64,000 nucleotides of DNA, taken from positions 1 through 64,000 of the forward strand of contig JAFVZI010000010.1 in NCBI GenBank assembly GCA_017508245.1, given 5' to 3'. The DNA comes from Helicobacteraceae bacterium. GTDB taxonomy: Bacteria; Campylobacterota; Campylobacteria; Campylobacterales; Helicobacteraceae. Positions 25,188-34,467 of the stretch are shown one piece after another. The translations under genes and the position numbers were made by a program. The notes beneath the pieces were generated by a model. That model saw only the letters and a list, made by a program, of their open reading frames with translations. It did not search any database and was not told the DNA's origin. The stretch's first letter is position 1. Each line of letters opens with the position of its first letter.

Positions 25188-25588
25188 AAAAACTTTTAAC
25201 ATTTATCATTATAATGTATATCTTTAATGGTTGTGCAGAGATTCCAAATGATACAAAGGTTAGCCTAAATAATGGTGCATATAAGATTGAATCGATAAAA
25301 ATAAATGGTGATGAAATCAAGATTCCAAAAAGTGCAACATTTAATATTGATAGCGATAGAATCTATGGCAACTCGGGTTGCAATAGCTATTTTGCTAGTT
25401 TTAGCATAGGCAACGATAGTATCATAATTAATACAGCTGGAGTAACTAAGATGTATTGTCCAAGTGAAGAAGATAATAGATTTGAAAATATGTATTTAAA
25501 AAATTTAGATGGTGAGTTTAAATTATCTGGCGATAGCAAAACAACAAAGCTATATAGCAAAAATATGCAAATCGTTCTAACTAGATAA
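25184..25588 (+). CDS. META-domain lipoprotein (HslJ-like)
   Basis: Signal peptide with lipobox IFNGC (Cys17), then one META domain: SGCNSYFASFSI at about 65-76 and TKMYCPSEEDNRFENMYLKNL are the family motifs. META proteins such as HslJ are linked to stress or antibiotic tolerance, but no biochemical role is firm. The last 12 nt overlap the end of the convergent gene. Confidence 0.82.
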   Translation: MKKLLTFIIIMYIFNGCAEIPNDTKVSLNNGAYKIESIKINGDEIKIPKSATFNIDSDRIYGNSGCNSYFASFSIGNDSIIINTAGVTKMYCPSEEDNRFENMYLKNLDGEFKLSGDSKTTKLYSKNMQIVLTR

Positions 25589-25972
25589 CTTTTCTTTTAA
25601 TAGCCAAAAGGACATAGCTACACTAGAAGTAGCAGTCCCTGCTATAAATGGAATGATAAAAAATAATTTATTATTTATCAAACCAACAATACAGAATCCT
25701 AAAAAAATATAAGACAATATCCTAAACAATCCAAATGAGATTCTGGTGCCAATAAAGAATTTTTCTCTCTTTGATATAGAAGTATCTTCATCATTAGAAT
25801 CATTTTTTGATAATTCTGTCATCATACGGACTTTTTTTTGCATAGATTTAAATGATGAAAAAAATATAAGAATAGAGCAAATAAACGATATTTCAAAACT
25901 ATATAAATATCTAATATCAAAAATAGCAAGAATAAAGGCTACTAAGATATTGGATAAAGCTAATATTGTCAT
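25577..25972 (-). CDS. Small membrane protein
   Basis: 131 residues with about four hydrophobic segments (5-20, 24-42, 82-100, 103-122) and a charged cytosolic loop KNDSNDEDTSISKREK between them. It starts at the stop of the AtpZ-like gene, so it belongs to the hemL operon. I do not recognise the family. Confidence 0.65.
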   Translation of the reverse strand: MTILALSNILVAFILAIFDIRYLYSFEISFICSILIFFSSFKSMQKKVRMMTELSKNDSNDEDTSISKREKFFIGTRISFGLFRILSYIFLGFCIVGLINNKLFFIIPFIAGTATSSVAMSFWLLKEKLSS

Positions 25973-26232
25973 TATTTATGATTGTATTTTGGGTCTTTGG
26001 CAAGCTCTTCAAACTCTTTTAATTGAGACTTATATGCTTTATATACATTTAAAATAGCAGCACACACGCCCCAAAATACACCTATCCAAAATACCCAAAA
26101 TACACCAAATATTTTTTGCAATAGCATACCAGCACCAACGCCAAGCAACAATGCAACAACGATAGAGATTCCAAGAGATAATCCAGCGATTCCGCTTAAC
26201 ATTCTTTTGTATTTTGGTTCATCATTGTTCAT
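25972..26232 (-). CDS. AtpZ/AtpI family protein
   Basis: 86 residues with two membrane helices (about 15-38 and 43-65) joined by a short turn: [26 protein letters not shown] then [21 protein letters not shown]. This is the pattern of AtpI/AtpZ, small helpers of ATP synthase assembly and Mg/Ca transport. It overlaps hemL by 11 nt, not the atp operon, so a role outside ATP synthase is possible. Confidence 0.75.
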   Translation of the reverse strand: MNNDEPKYKRMLSGIAGLSLGISIVVALLLGVGAGMLLQKIFGVFWVFWIGVFWGVCAAILNVYKAYKSQLKEFEELAKDPKYNHK

Positions 26233-27517
26233 TTGTTAGCTCATTGAATACAACTTCACATTTCTCAATAACTTCATTTATAATACTTTCATTCATAGGA
26301 GTGCATATAAAGCCACTCTCAAAACTTGATGGTGCAAAATATACGCCCTGCTCTAACATTTTTTGATGGAACCTCGCAAATAATTTTGTATCCACTTTTT
26401 TTGCATCATCAAAGTTTTTGACTTCACTATCACAAAAGAAAAATCCAAACATGCTTCCACGAACACAACTTTGCATAGCAAAACCAAAATCATTAGCTTT
26501 TTTTACCATACCAGAAGTTAGCAATATAGCCAATTTTTCTAATCTATCATAGAGATTTGAATCTTGTTTTATCTTTTTTAATGTCGCATAACCAGCTGCA
26601 ACTGCGATAGGATTCCCACTTAAAGTGCCTGCTTGATACACATCTCCAAGCGGTGATAACAAATCCATAATATAGCCCTTACCGCCAAAAGCAGCAAGTG
26701 GCAGACCACCGCCGATTACCTTTCCAAATGTGGCTAAATCAGGGATAATATCATAATAGTTTAATGCACCTTTTAGCGATACTCTAAATCCGCTCATAAC
26801 CTCATCAAAAATAAGCAATGCATCATATTTATCACACAATACTCTTAGTCCATTTATAAAGTCTCTATCACCCGGAACAAGCCCCATATTTCCAGCAATA
26901 GGCTCTACTATGACACAAGCTATATCACCACTTACTTTAAAGCAAGATTCAACAGAATCTAAATCATTGTATCTGGCTACCAATGTATGCTTACTAAAAT
27001 CGCTAGGGACACCCGGAGAACTTGGAGAACCAAATGTAGCACACCCACTTCCAGCACTAACGAGCAAACTATCACTATGCCCGTGATAATTGCCATCAAA
27101 TTTGATAATATCATTTTTATTGGTGGCTGCTCTAGCTAATCTAATGGCACTCATCGTAGCCTCAGTCCCACTACTTACAAGCCTAATCTTATCAATGCAA
27201 TCATAGATAGAAATAATCTCTTTTGCTATTTTCGTCTCACCAACAGTCGGTGCCCCATAGCCCAAGCCTCTATTTAGTGCATCTCTTACTGCATTAATAA
27301 CATCAGAATCTTTATGCCCTAAAATCAATGGTCCCCAACTTTGAATAAAATCTATATATTTGTTACCATCTTCATCAATCAAATAATATCCACTTGCATC
27401 GCGAATAATTCTCGGATTACCACCAACAGATTTAAAAGCCCTCACAGGTGAATTTACGCCGCCCGGTATAACACTTTTTGCTTCGTTAAAGTAATTAATA
27501 TTATTCAATAAATTCAT
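26222..27517 (-). CDS. hemL: Glutamate-1-semialdehyde 2,1-aminomutase
   Basis: PLP enzyme making 5-aminolevulinate in the C5 heme pathway. The N-terminal [19 protein letters not shown], the GGVNSPVR-type substrate loop, [11 protein letters not shown], and the PLP-lysine motif [18 protein letters not shown] (about 260-277) are intact, and the length (431) is normal. First gene of a three-gene minus-strand operon with the AtpZ-like gene. hemH and hemW are elsewhere in the window. Confidence 0.95.
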   Translation of the reverse strand: MNLLNNINYFNEAKSVIPGGVNSPVRAFKSVGGNPRIIRDASGYYLIDEDGNKYIDFIQSWGPLILGHKDSDVINAVRDALNRGLGYGAPTVGETKIAKEIISIYDCIDKIRLVSSGTEATMSAIRLARAATNKNDIIKFDGNYHGHSDSLLVSAGSGCATFGSPSSPGVPSDFSKHTLVARYNDLDSVESCFKVSGDIACVIVEPIAGNMGLVPGDRDFINGLRVLCDKYDALLIFDEVMSGFRVSLKGALNYYDIIPDLATFGKVIGGGLPLAAFGGKGYIMDLLSPLGDVYQAGTLSGNPIAVAAGYATLKKIKQDSNLYDRLEKLAILLTSGMVKKANDFGFAMQSCVRGSMFGFFFCDSEVKNFDDAKKVDTKLFARFHQKMLEQGVYFAPSSFESGFICTPMNESIINEVIEKCEVVFNELTNEQ

Positions 27518-27536
27518 AGATTCTCACAATATCAAA

Positions 27537-27558
27537 GAGAATCTCTTAAGAGATTCTC
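27537..27558 (-). terminator. Palindromic hairpin built from the GAATC/GATTC word
   Basis: GAGAATCTCT, a 2-nt TA centre and AGAGATTCTC form a perfect 10-bp inverted repeat after the DUF5666-like gene (stop side) and before hemL. TTT follows on the minus strand. Both arms contain GANTC. Confidence 0.55.
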
Positions 27559-27577
27559 AAACTAAATTATAAGCCTA

Positions 27578-27922
27578 TTAATAAGCTCTATTGCTTACGC
27601 ATTTTTGTTCGATTTCAGAAGCCATATAGCTAGTTGTAGTATTTGCAGCTGCACCATTTACAGCAGAATTTGGCCAAGCTTCAACTTCTACAAATGAGCC
27701 AACTGCCAAATCACTAAATTTGCCATTTACATCCATGCCAAAAACGCCACAGTCATCAAGTTTGATATGAGTTTGAGGCATAACTTGAATAGTCATATTA
27801 TTAACTGAAATTGTTTTTGCATTATTATCAATATTGTTAATAACACCTTTTATTTCAAAGCCATCTGCCTGTAATCCACTAATAAGTCCAATAGCAAATA
27901 ATATTGCCAATACTTTATTCAT
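27578..27922 (-). CDS. Secreted DUF5666-like (OB-fold) protein
   Basis: 114 residues; signal peptide ends near LQADG. The mature part has the pattern FEIKGVINNIDNNAKTISVNNMTIQVMPQTHIK then FSDLAVGSFVEVEAW, as in periplasmic DUF5666 domains that resemble an OB fold. The C-terminal part holds one Cys; another is in DDCGVF. Monocistronic: a hairpin follows. Function unknown. Confidence 0.65.
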   Translation of the reverse strand: MNKVLAILFAIGLISGLQADGFEIKGVINNIDNNAKTISVNNMTIQVMPQTHIKLDDCGVFGMDVNGKFSDLAVGSFVEVEAWPNSAVNGAAANTTTSYMASEIEQKCVSNRAY

Positions 27923-27979
27923 ACAATCTCCTTAAATCAAAATTTTAGAAAGGTGATTATATCTAAAATATTACATATT

Positions 27980-28420
27980 TTATCCCAAAAGCTCTTTTGC
28001 AATCTTGCTAATCCTAGCTCCATCAGCTTTTATTTGCAATGGCTTTGCTGCAGTCATAACTTTCCCTAAATCTTTTATTCCGTTTGCATTTAGTGATTCT
28101 ATTATACTTTTTATCTCCAATCTCAATTCATCATCACTTAATTGCTTCGGCAAATATTCTAAAATAATTTTTAGCTCATCTTCTTCTTTTTTTACCAAAT
28201 CATCTCTATTTGCCTTTTTATAAGCTGTAATAGAATCTAGTCTTTGTTTTTTTGCTGTAAGTAAAATAGAAATAACATCATCATTACTAAGCTCTATTCT
28301 CTTATCTACCTCAACTTGCTTTAACGCAGAGTTGATGAGTCTTATTGTATCTCTTCTTATTACGTCATTTGCAACCATCGCAGCTTTCAAATCACTTTTT
28401 AATTGCTCTTTTATGCTCAT
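27980..28420 (-). CDS. GatB/YqeY domain protein
   Basis: 146 residues covering the YqeY domain from end to end: IKEQLKSDLKAAMVANDVIRRDTIRLINSALKQ at the start and LGKVMTAAKPLQIKADGARISKIAKELL at the end. The domain is the C-terminal tRNA-binding part of GatB; free YqeY proteins have no proven role. Divergent from flgH, with 92 nt in between holding the RpoN promoter. Confidence 0.87.
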   Translation of the reverse strand: MSIKEQLKSDLKAAMVANDVIRRDTIRLINSALKQVEVDKRIELSNDDVISILLTAKKQRLDSITAYKKANRDDLVKKEEDELKIILEYLPKQLSDDELRLEIKSIIESLNANGIKDLGKVMTAAKPLQIKADGARISKIAKELLG

Positions 28421-28445
28421 TTTTAAATCCTTATAAAATTATATT

Positions 28446-28463
28446 TTGGAATAAACTTTGCTT
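28446..28463 (+). promoter_or_regulatory. Sigma-54 (RpoN) promoter of the flgH-pse operon
   Basis: TTGGAA at 28446-28451 and TTGCTT at 28458-28463. The GG-to-GC gap is exactly 10 nt, the invariant RpoN spacing, and the half-sites fit the form used for flagellar genes in Campylobacterota. The predicted transcript would start about 40 nt before the flgH ATG. Confidence 0.78.
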
Positions 28464-28512
28464 TTCATAGATTTAAATTAAGTATATCAAATGTAGCAAG
28501 GGAATTAGTAAA

Positions 28513-29220
28513 ATGATGATAAAAAAACAAATATTATTGCTTCCTATTTTATTGGCATATAGTTTATATGCCGACCCAATTATGGATTTTAGTCCGCCAA
28601 AATACGTAGAAGAACTACCAGAAAAAGATTTTATAGAGGAATTTCCAAAGCTAGGTTCATTATTTGGGCAGGGTGAACGTCCTATGTTTGCAGACAGAAG
28701 GGCGATGAGAGTAAATGATATTTTGTTAGTAAAAGTAAGCGAAAGCTCAAATGCGACTTTTAGCACACAAAAAACATATAATGGCACGCAAAGTGGTGAG
28801 CTAAATGCACCTATTGTAAATTATACAGGCAACAATCCAGAAATAGCACAAAATATACAAGATTTCAAAGATGGTAGCGCATTTAATATGACTTTAGGGG
28901 CTGGAAATTCAAATTTTAATGGCGGTGGCTCTCAAAATAAAAATGAAGATATAAATCTTGAAATTACTGCAAGAGTGATTAAAGTCCTAAATAATGGAAA
29001 CTATTACATAGAAGGCACTAGACAAATTATGGTCGATGGAGAAAAAAAAGTAATTTTGATAAGTGGCGTCATAAGACCATATGATATTTCATCGGATAAT
29101 AGTATAGAATCTAAGTTTATTTCAGAATTAAAACTTAATTATGCGAGTGAAGGCGATATAAGCAACAAGCTTCATCAAAAATGGGGTTCAAAAGAACTCG
29201 AGCAAGCGTGGCCATATTGA
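28513..29220 (+). CDS. flgH: Flagellar L-ring protein FlgH
   Basis: Outer-membrane ring of the flagellar basal body. 235 residues with a signal peptide (1-20). The family motif RAMRVNDILLVKVSESSNATFSTQ (about 59-82) and the later INLEITARVIKVLNNGNYYIEGTRQIMVDGEKKVILISGVIRPYDIS are clear. The usual lipobox Cys of FlgH is not visible, as in some Helicobacter. It heads the operon with pseF; the two are separated by 2 nt. Confidence 0.92.
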   Translation: MMIKKQILLLPILLAYSLYADPIMDFSPPKYVEELPEKDFIEEFPKLGSLFGQGERPMFADRRAMRVNDILLVKVSESSNATFSTQKTYNGTQSGELNAPIVNYTGNNPEIAQNIQDFKDGSAFNMTLGAGNSNFNGGGSQNKNEDINLEITARVIKVLNNGNYYIEGTRQIMVDGEKKVILISGVIRPYDISSDNSIESKFISELKLNYASEGDISNKLHQKWGSKELEQAWPY

Positions 29221-29222
29221 GG

Positions 29223-29897
29223 ATGAATATAGCAATCATACCCGCAAGAGATGGAAGCAAAAGAATAAAAAATAAAAATATAAAGCTCTTTTGTGGAAAA
29301 CCAATCATTGCATATGCCATAAATGTTGCTATAGAATCTAAAATATTTGATAGGGTTATAGTAAGCACAAATAGCAATCAAATAAAAAATATAGCACGAG
29401 AATCTGGGGCAGAAGTGCCATCACTTCGACCAAATAATTTAAGCGATGATTTTACTACAACACTAGATGTGATGAGCTATGAAGTAAAAAATCTAAAATT
29501 AAAAGATGATGATGTTGTATGTTGCATTTATCCTACGACACCATTACTGGATTCTAGTTTCTTAAAAGCGGGGCTAAAAAAACTAAAAAAAGATTCTTAT
29601 TGTTTTAGTGCTTGTTTGTTTCATTCAAATCCATTAAGAGGTTTTTATATCAGAGACAAAAAACTTCATTTATTAAATAAAAATTTTATAAACTTCAGGA
29701 CTCAAGATATGGAGAATGTATATTTTGATGCTGGGCAATTTTATTTTGGGTATGCAAAAACTTTTGCAGATAAAAAGCCCATTTTTAGTGAAGATTCTAC
29801 TTTGATTGTATTGCCAGAAATTAATGTTGTCGATATTAATACACAAAATGATTGGGAAATTGCGGAGATGAAATATAAAATACTATGCAGGCGATAA
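29223..29897 (+). CDS. pseF: Pseudaminic acid cytidylyltransferase PseF
   Basis: Activates pseudaminic acid to CMP-Pse, the donor for flagellin O-glycosylation. The nucleotide motif MNIAIIPARDGSKRIKNKNIK is at the N terminus. Usual family form is PARGGSKRI: here Gly is replaced by Asp. CCIYPTTPLL and FYFGYAKTFADKKPIF agree with the family. I use ATG 29223 because the enzyme begins at this point in relatives; an in-frame ATG 42 nt upstream lies inside flgH. Ends within pseG (13-nt overlap). Confidence 0.88.
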   Translation: MNIAIIPARDGSKRIKNKNIKLFCGKPIIAYAINVAIESKIFDRVIVSTNSNQIKNIARESGAEVPSLRPNNLSDDFTTTLDVMSYEVKNLKLKDDDVVCCIYPTTPLLDSSFLKAGLKKLKKDSYCFSACLFHSNPLRGFYIRDKKLHLLNKNFINFRTQDMENVYFDAGQFYFGYAKTFADKKPIFSEDSTLIVLPEINVVDINTQNDWEIAEMKYKILCRR

Positions 29898-30826
29898 TTT
29901 TTACAGAAGCAGGCGGTGGCTTTGGACTTGGACATTTAAGCAGGTGTGAGGCACTAAAAGACTATTTAGAAAATGGTGGCTTTGAAGTTAGCATCTATTG
30001 TAGAGGTGATTATACACAGCCGCATTGTAAGCAAATAGAATGGATTAGTGATGATTACTCAAATCTTGATGAAATAATTATCAACAAACTTGTTGTAGTA
30101 GATTCGTATTATGCCAATAAAGAATTGTGCGAATATATAAGTAGTAAAGCAAAAGTATGCGTATTTTTTGATGACTTCAATAGAATAGAATATCCGCAAG
30201 ATTCTATTATCTTAAATGGTGGGCTACTTGGAGATAGATTCTATAAAAATGATATAAAAAATGAAATTTTTGCAGGAATCGAATACTATATTTTAAGAAA
30301 AGAATTTAGAAAAAGGGAGCAAAAAATAATAAATAGAGATATAGGCAGAATCCTAATTACACTTGGTGGCAATGACTATACAAACAATACTCAAAACATA
30401 TTAGATATAGTAGAAAAAGAATGTCCATATGCGATGATTGATGTAGTCTTAGGAAAAATACATAAGCCAATTAGTTACAATTTCAACACAAGTATGCATA
30501 AAAATCTAAGTCCTAATGTATTTAAAAATCTTATGTTAGATTGTGACCTTGCAATAAGTGGTGGAGGCGTAACGATGGTAGAATTGCAATCTACTTGCAC
30601 GCCAACTATCGCTATGCAAATTGCACCAAATCAAGCATATCAACTAAGAGTATGGCAAAAAGAAGGTTTGCGAATAGCGACAAATATCCACCAAATAAGA
30701 GGACTATTAAAAACACTAAGAAAATTCAAAGATAGAAAAAAACTCTCAACTAAATTAGCAAAAGTAGAAATAGGCTCAAAGGTAAATGAATTTATAAATA
30801 CACTAATTACTAAATACAATGGTTAA
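29885..30826 (+). CDS. pseG: UDP-sugar hydrolase PseG
   Basis: Removes UDP from UDP-2,4-diacetamido-2,4,6-trideoxy-altrose in pseudaminic acid synthesis. GT-B-like fold: N-terminal EAGGGFGLGHLSRCEALKDYL (7-27) with the catalytic-loop His, and later ILITLGGNDYTNNT, LAISGGGVTMVELQST and PTIAMQIAPNQAYQ. Length 313. It overlaps pseF and pseH (8 nt), so the operon is translationally coupled. Confidence 0.9.
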   Translation: MQAIIFTEAGGGFGLGHLSRCEALKDYLENGGFEVSIYCRGDYTQPHCKQIEWISDDYSNLDEIIINKLVVVDSYYANKELCEYISSKAKVCVFFDDFNRIEYPQDSIILNGGLLGDRFYKNDIKNEIFAGIEYYILRKEFRKREQKIINRDIGRILITLGGNDYTNNTQNILDIVEKECPYAMIDVVLGKIHKPISYNFNTSMHKNLSPNVFKNLMLDCDLAISGGGVTMVELQSTCTPTIAMQIAPNQAYQLRVWQKEGLRIATNIHQIRGLLKTLRKFKDRKKLSTKLAKVEIGSKVNEFINTLITKYNG

Positions 30827-31349
30827 AACCCAAATACAACTAGATTCAATCAATCTAATTGCTATAAATTTTACCAATCTAAATCAAAACGATATATTGA
30901 GAATCTTAGATATGCGAAATGATACAAGAGTATCAAAATATATGTTTTTGGATAGAAAAATCACAAAAAAAGAACATTTTGAATTTATAAAGAATCTGGA
31001 TTCTGCGGTAGATAGAATCTATTTTGCGATAAAAAATAAAAAAAATGAGATACTAGGCACAATATCGCTAACAAATATCGATATGGAAAATTTAAGTGCA
31101 TATATTGGAATCTATACAAATCCGAATCTAAATACATCAAATGGAAGTTTATTAATGCAAATCATAAAATATATAGGTTTTGAAAAAATGGGGCTAAAGA
31201 AGCTATTTGCACAATGTCTAAAAAATAATCACAAAGCACTAAGATTCTATACAAAAGAAGGCTTTTATGAGATAAAGACCTTAAAAAACTATATCAAAAA
31301 AAATGATAATTTTATCGATGTGGTAGAATTAGTCTTAATAAAGGAATGA
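30819..31349 (+). CDS. pseH: UDP-4-amino-sugar N-acetyltransferase PseH
   Basis: GNAT enzyme that acetylates the 4-amino group before PseG acts. 176 residues with the GNAT core NILRILDMRNDTRVSKYMFLDRKIT, IYFAIKNKKNEILGTISLTNID and FEKMGLKKLFAQCLKNNHKALRFYTKEGFYE. Sits between pseG (overlap) and pseI (4-nt gap). Assignment rests partly on context. Confidence 0.85.
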   Translation: MVKTQIQLDSINLIAINFTNLNQNDILRILDMRNDTRVSKYMFLDRKITKKEHFEFIKNLDSAVDRIYFAIKNKKNEILGTISLTNIDMENLSAYIGIYTNPNLNTSNGSLLMQIIKYIGFEKMGLKKLFAQCLKNNHKALRFYTKEGFYEIKTLKNYIKKNDNFIDVVELVLIKE

Positions 31350-31353
31350 TCGA

Positions 31354-32379
31354 ATGTTTATAGTTGCAGAGCTTAGTGCAAATCACAATAAAGATTTAAA
31401 TCTCGCAAAAGAAAGTCTATATGCGATAAAAGAATGTGGTGCTGATGCAGTCAAGCTACAAACATATACGCCAGAAAGCCTTACACTAAATTGCAAAAGC
31501 AATATTTTTAAAATCAAATCAAATACAATCTGGGATAATAAATATCTATATGATTTATACAAAGAAGTTTATATGCCACTAGAATGGAATATAGAATTAT
31601 TTGAATTAGCAAAAAAAATAAATCTAGTATGTTTTAGTAGTGTTTTTGATAAAGAAGGTGTAGATTTATTAGAAAAATTAAACAATCCCATATATAAAAT
31701 TGCAAGTTTTGAGATAACAGATATTCCACTTATTCAATACATAGCAAAAAAACAAAAACCTATAATTCTATCAAGTGGTGTTGCAATAGGTGATGAAATA
31801 AGTGAAGCAATAGAAGCAATAAGACAAGAAGGAAATAATGACATAACAATATTAAAATGCACGAGTTTATATCCAGCACCAATAAATACACTAAATCTAT
31901 CTAATATGCTTATTTATAAAAAAAAATATGGTGTCAAATACGGAATCTCAGACCATAGCATTGGAGTAAATGCTGCTATCATAGCAGTAAGCCTAAAAGC
32001 AAGTATGATTGAAAAACATTTTATTTTGGATAAAAAATATGGTGGATTAGATTACAAATTTAGTATGGATAAAGTCGAATTTGCACGATTGGTCCAAACG
32101 ATAAAAGATACAAAAGCCGCAATTGGCAATGATAACTACAAAATAGATTCTAGTAATATAAAAGAAAATAATAATGTATTTCCAAAAGGAAGAGAATTTG
32201 CAAGAAGTCTATTTGTAAGTAAAGATATAAAAAAAGACGAAAAATTAAGCTTAGAAAATATCAAATCTATTCGCCCAAATAATGGACTGCCTCCAAAATA
32301 TCTAAATGAAATAATAGGCAAAATCGCAACAAAAGACCTAAAATTTGGAGAGCCACTTACTTGGGATAGCTTTAAATAA
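31354..32379 (+). CDS. pseI: Pseudaminic acid synthase PseI
   Basis: Condenses phosphoenolpyruvate with 2,4-diacetamido-trideoxy-altrose. NeuB barrel: FIVAELSANHNKDLNLAKE, GADAVKLQTYTPESLTL, KIASFEITDIPLIQYIAKK, LKCTSLYPAP and GISDHSIG. The C-terminal SAF (antifreeze-like) domain starts at about 285 with EFARSLFVSKDIKKDEKL. 341 residues. Last gene of the flgH-pseFGHI operon; terminator at 32383-32401. Confidence 0.92.
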   Translation: MFIVAELSANHNKDLNLAKESLYAIKECGADAVKLQTYTPESLTLNCKSNIFKIKSNTIWDNKYLYDLYKEVYMPLEWNIELFELAKKINLVCFSSVFDKEGVDLLEKLNNPIYKIASFEITDIPLIQYIAKKQKPIILSSGVAIGDEISEAIEAIRQEGNNDITILKCTSLYPAPINTLNLSNMLIYKKKYGVKYGISDHSIGVNAAIIAVSLKASMIEKHFILDKKYGGLDYKFSMDKVEFARLVQTIKDTKAAIGNDNYKIDSSNIKENNNVFPKGREFARSLFVSKDIKKDEKLSLENIKSIRPNNGLPPKYLNEIIGKIATKDLKFGEPLTWDSFK

Positions 32380-32382
32380 ATG

Positions 32383-32401
32383 GAATCTTTTTTAAAGATT
32401 C
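32383..32401. terminator. Bidirectional terminator between pseI and fur
   Basis: GAATCTTT and AAAGATTC form a perfect 8-bp stem with a TTT loop between the converging ends of pseI and fur. Each arm again has one GANTC site. Confidence 0.65.
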
Positions 32402-32409
32402 TGCAAACC

Positions 32410-32904
32410 TTAAATAGTCTGCAAGCCTTTTTGTTTTTTTCTACATTTATCACAAAGAACAAATAATTTAAGATTATCGCTAATTAGTTGAAATTGTAGA
32501 ATCTCCACAATTTCAAGCTGTTTATTTTTTATGTCATTATCAATAAATTCGACAATATTGCCGCAACTTAGGCAAATGATATGATAATGTGGTTCTTTTG
32601 ATGCGATTTCATATTTTTTACCACTTTTATCGACATCAATTGAGGTCACAAATCCATACGTCTCTAAAAATTGTAAGATTCTATACACCGATGAAACGGA
32701 ACAATTTTTATTATTATTTTTCATAACAGTAGCAATTGCTTCACTACTTAAATGGACTTTACTATTGTAAATGATTGATAAAACATCTTCTCTTTGTTTT
32801 GAAGTTTTTAGTTTTTTTGCCACTACAACCTGTCGCAACTTGTTTAATATAGATTCTAAAGATTCTGTATTTTTAATCTCTAGATTGTTTAATTTTGATA
32901 CCAT
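32410..32904 (-). CDS. fur: Ferric uptake regulator Fur
   Basis: Metal-responsive DNA-binding repressor. Winged helix at about 30-95 (TSKQREDVLSIIYNSKVHLSSEAIATVM, SVSSVYRILQFLETYGFV); metal/dimer half with PHYHIICLSCGNIVEF and CDKC (two CxxC pairs). 164 residues, a little long at the N terminus. A TATAAT at 32991-32996 faces the gene with a leader of about 80 nt, and AT-rich sites lie between (see regulatory entry). Confidence 0.92.
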   Translation of the reverse strand: MVSKLNNLEIKNTESLESILNKLRQVVVAKKLKTSKQREDVLSIIYNSKVHLSSEAIATVMKNNNKNCSVSSVYRILQFLETYGFVTSIDVDKSGKKYEIASKEPHYHIICLSCGNIVEFIDNDIKNKQLEIVEILQFQLISDNLKLFVLCDKCRKKQKGLQTI

Positions 32905-32951
32905 CTTATAGAGCCTTTTGTATCATTGAGATATAAAATCATCAATGCTTG

Positions 32952-32996
32952 AATAATTATTTTAGAAAAACAACGAAAACCTTGTGTAAGATTATA
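32952..32996 (-). promoter_or_regulatory. fur promoter and possible Fur box
   Basis: Minus-strand TATAAT at 32991-32996. Downstream AATAATTATT (32952-32961) is a 10-nt palindrome matching the centre of the Helicobacter Fur box TAATAATnATTATTA. It suggests autoregulation, but the match is partial and the region is AT-rich. Confidence 0.3.
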
Positions 32997-33045
32997 ACTT
33001 AAATATAGTAAATTAATATATGCTTGTTATTTATTAAATGATTTA

Positions 33046-33054
33046 TGTTAGAAT
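33046..33054 (+). promoter_or_regulatory. Extended -10 promoter of tlpD
   Basis: TG-T-TAGAAT, about 50 nt before the ATG; AAGGAG is 7-8 nt before the start codon. Confidence 0.45.
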
Positions 33055-33103
33055 TTCGGTCATGATACTACATAAAAGTTGTTAAATTTTAAGGAGACGA
33101 GCG

Positions 33104-34429
33104 ATGTTTTTTAGTTCAAAGGCTAACAATAATACAGAAGAGTTATTAAATACATACAAAAAAGAGATTCAGGAATTAAAACAAGAATGTGGAGTATATA
33201 AAGCTATTGCTAATTTTTCACATAATGAGGCAATAATTGCAATAAGAAATAATGAGGTTATATTTAAAAATGAAGGTGCTTCATCGCTACATAGTTTTGA
33301 TGAAATAAAAGCCTTGTTGAAAGAAGATATAACTAGAATAAATACTAAAAGTCATTGTTTATTAGTACAGTCTAAAAGATATGAAGATGTTACAATATTT
33401 TCATTGGTTGAAGAAAATCCACGAATCGCACCAAGACAAGGACAAGGTGTAGATATTTTAAAACTATATTGTGATAGTATGAAAACAGGTACAAGATTCA
33501 CGCAAGAAATACTTGCAAAATTGGTAGATGAATTGCGTGAAATATTTGATTCGGCAATTGCTACAGAAGCAGGGATGGATAAAGGTCTTGATATCGCAGA
33601 TTCTTCATTGCAACAAATAAATGTATTGTATGAAAAAATGCAAAGCGAAATTAGCCTTGTTGGCTCGCTCATCCAAAGAAGCAATGAAATTACAAATGTA
33701 ATCTCATTGATTGATGATATAGCAGAACAAACAAACTTACTGGCATTAAATGCTACTATAGAAGCAGCTCGTGCTGGTGAGCATGGAAGAGGATTTGCTG
33801 TCGTTGCTGATGAGGTTAGAAAACTAGCAGAAAAAACTCAAAAAGCTACAAAAGAGATAGCTATAGTTGTAAAATCAATGCAACAAGAAGCAAGTGATAT
33901 ACAAACAAGCACAGAAGATATTAATGAAGTTACAGAAAATGTAAAACATAATATTGATGAATTACACGATATGGTAAAAGAATTTAAAGATAACGCTCAT
34001 CTATCAAAATTAAAAATATCTTGTTCTAATGATAGAATCTTTTGCGGTCTAGCAAAAGTAGATCATGTAGCATATAAACAGGCTATGTATTCACTAATAT
34101 TCAAAATATCAAATGAATTTAAACAAGTAGATGGACATTCTTGTAGATTTGGTAAATGGTATTATGAAGGTATTGGCAAAAAAGAATTCTCTAATACTAT
34201 GGGATATAAAAAAGTTGATACTCCTCACGACAATATACACAATGAAGCAAACGCACTTGCTAGACAATTACTTGATAATGAACAATCTACACCAAAAAGC
34301 ATAATTGATGACAAAATCACATCTATAGAAGAATCTAGCACACAAATATTTAATGCTATTGATGATATGTTAAATGAAAAAATATCATCAACAATGTCAG
34401 AAATCCAAACAGCAATAAAATCAAATTGA
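33104..34429 (+). CDS. tlpD: Cytosolic chemoreceptor TlpD with zinc-binding CZB domain
   Basis: A soluble methyl-accepting chemotaxis protein: no membrane helix. The signalling hairpin is [46 protein letters not shown] (about 205-250). The C-terminal CZB domain shows the four zinc ligands His321, Cys347 (motif [11 protein letters not shown]), His375 and His379. In H. pylori TlpD (433 residues) this domain senses oxidants such as HOCl and the protein drives energy/ROS taxis. Here 441 residues. Monocistronic, AAGGAG ribosome site, followed by a hairpin. Confidence 0.92.
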   Translation: MFFSSKANNNTEELLNTYKKEIQELKQECGVYKAIANFSHNEAIIAIRNNEVIFKNEGASSLHSFDEIKALLKEDITRINTKSHCLLVQSKRYEDVTIFSLVEENPRIAPRQGQGVDILKLYCDSMKTGTRFTQEILAKLVDELREIFDSAIATEAGMDKGLDIADSSLQQINVLYEKMQSEISLVGSLIQRSNEITNVISLIDDIAEQTNLLALNATIEAARAGEHGRGFAVVADEVRKLAEKTQKATKEIAIVVKSMQQEASDIQTSTEDINEVTENVKHNIDELHDMVKEFKDNAHLSKLKISCSNDRIFCGLAKVDHVAYKQAMYSLIFKISNEFKQVDGHSCRFGKWYYEGIGKKEFSNTMGYKKVDTPHDNIHNEANALARQLLDNEQSTPKSIIDDKITSIEESSTQIFNAIDDMLNEKISSTMSEIQTAIKSN

Positions 34430-34438
34430 TACAGGATT

Positions 34439-34467
34439 TTAAACAAATCTATAAGGGATTTGTTTAA
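34439..34467 (+). terminator. Hairpin after tlpD
   Basis: TTAAACAAATC and GATTTGTTTAA form a perfect 11-bp stem with a 7-nt loop, 9 nt after the tlpD stop. No long T run follows, so the efficiency is uncertain. Confidence 0.55.

Noticed and set aside
29181-29222. Earlier start of pseF
   Set aside because: It lies inside flgH and the added residues do not belong to the nucleotidyltransferase fold.
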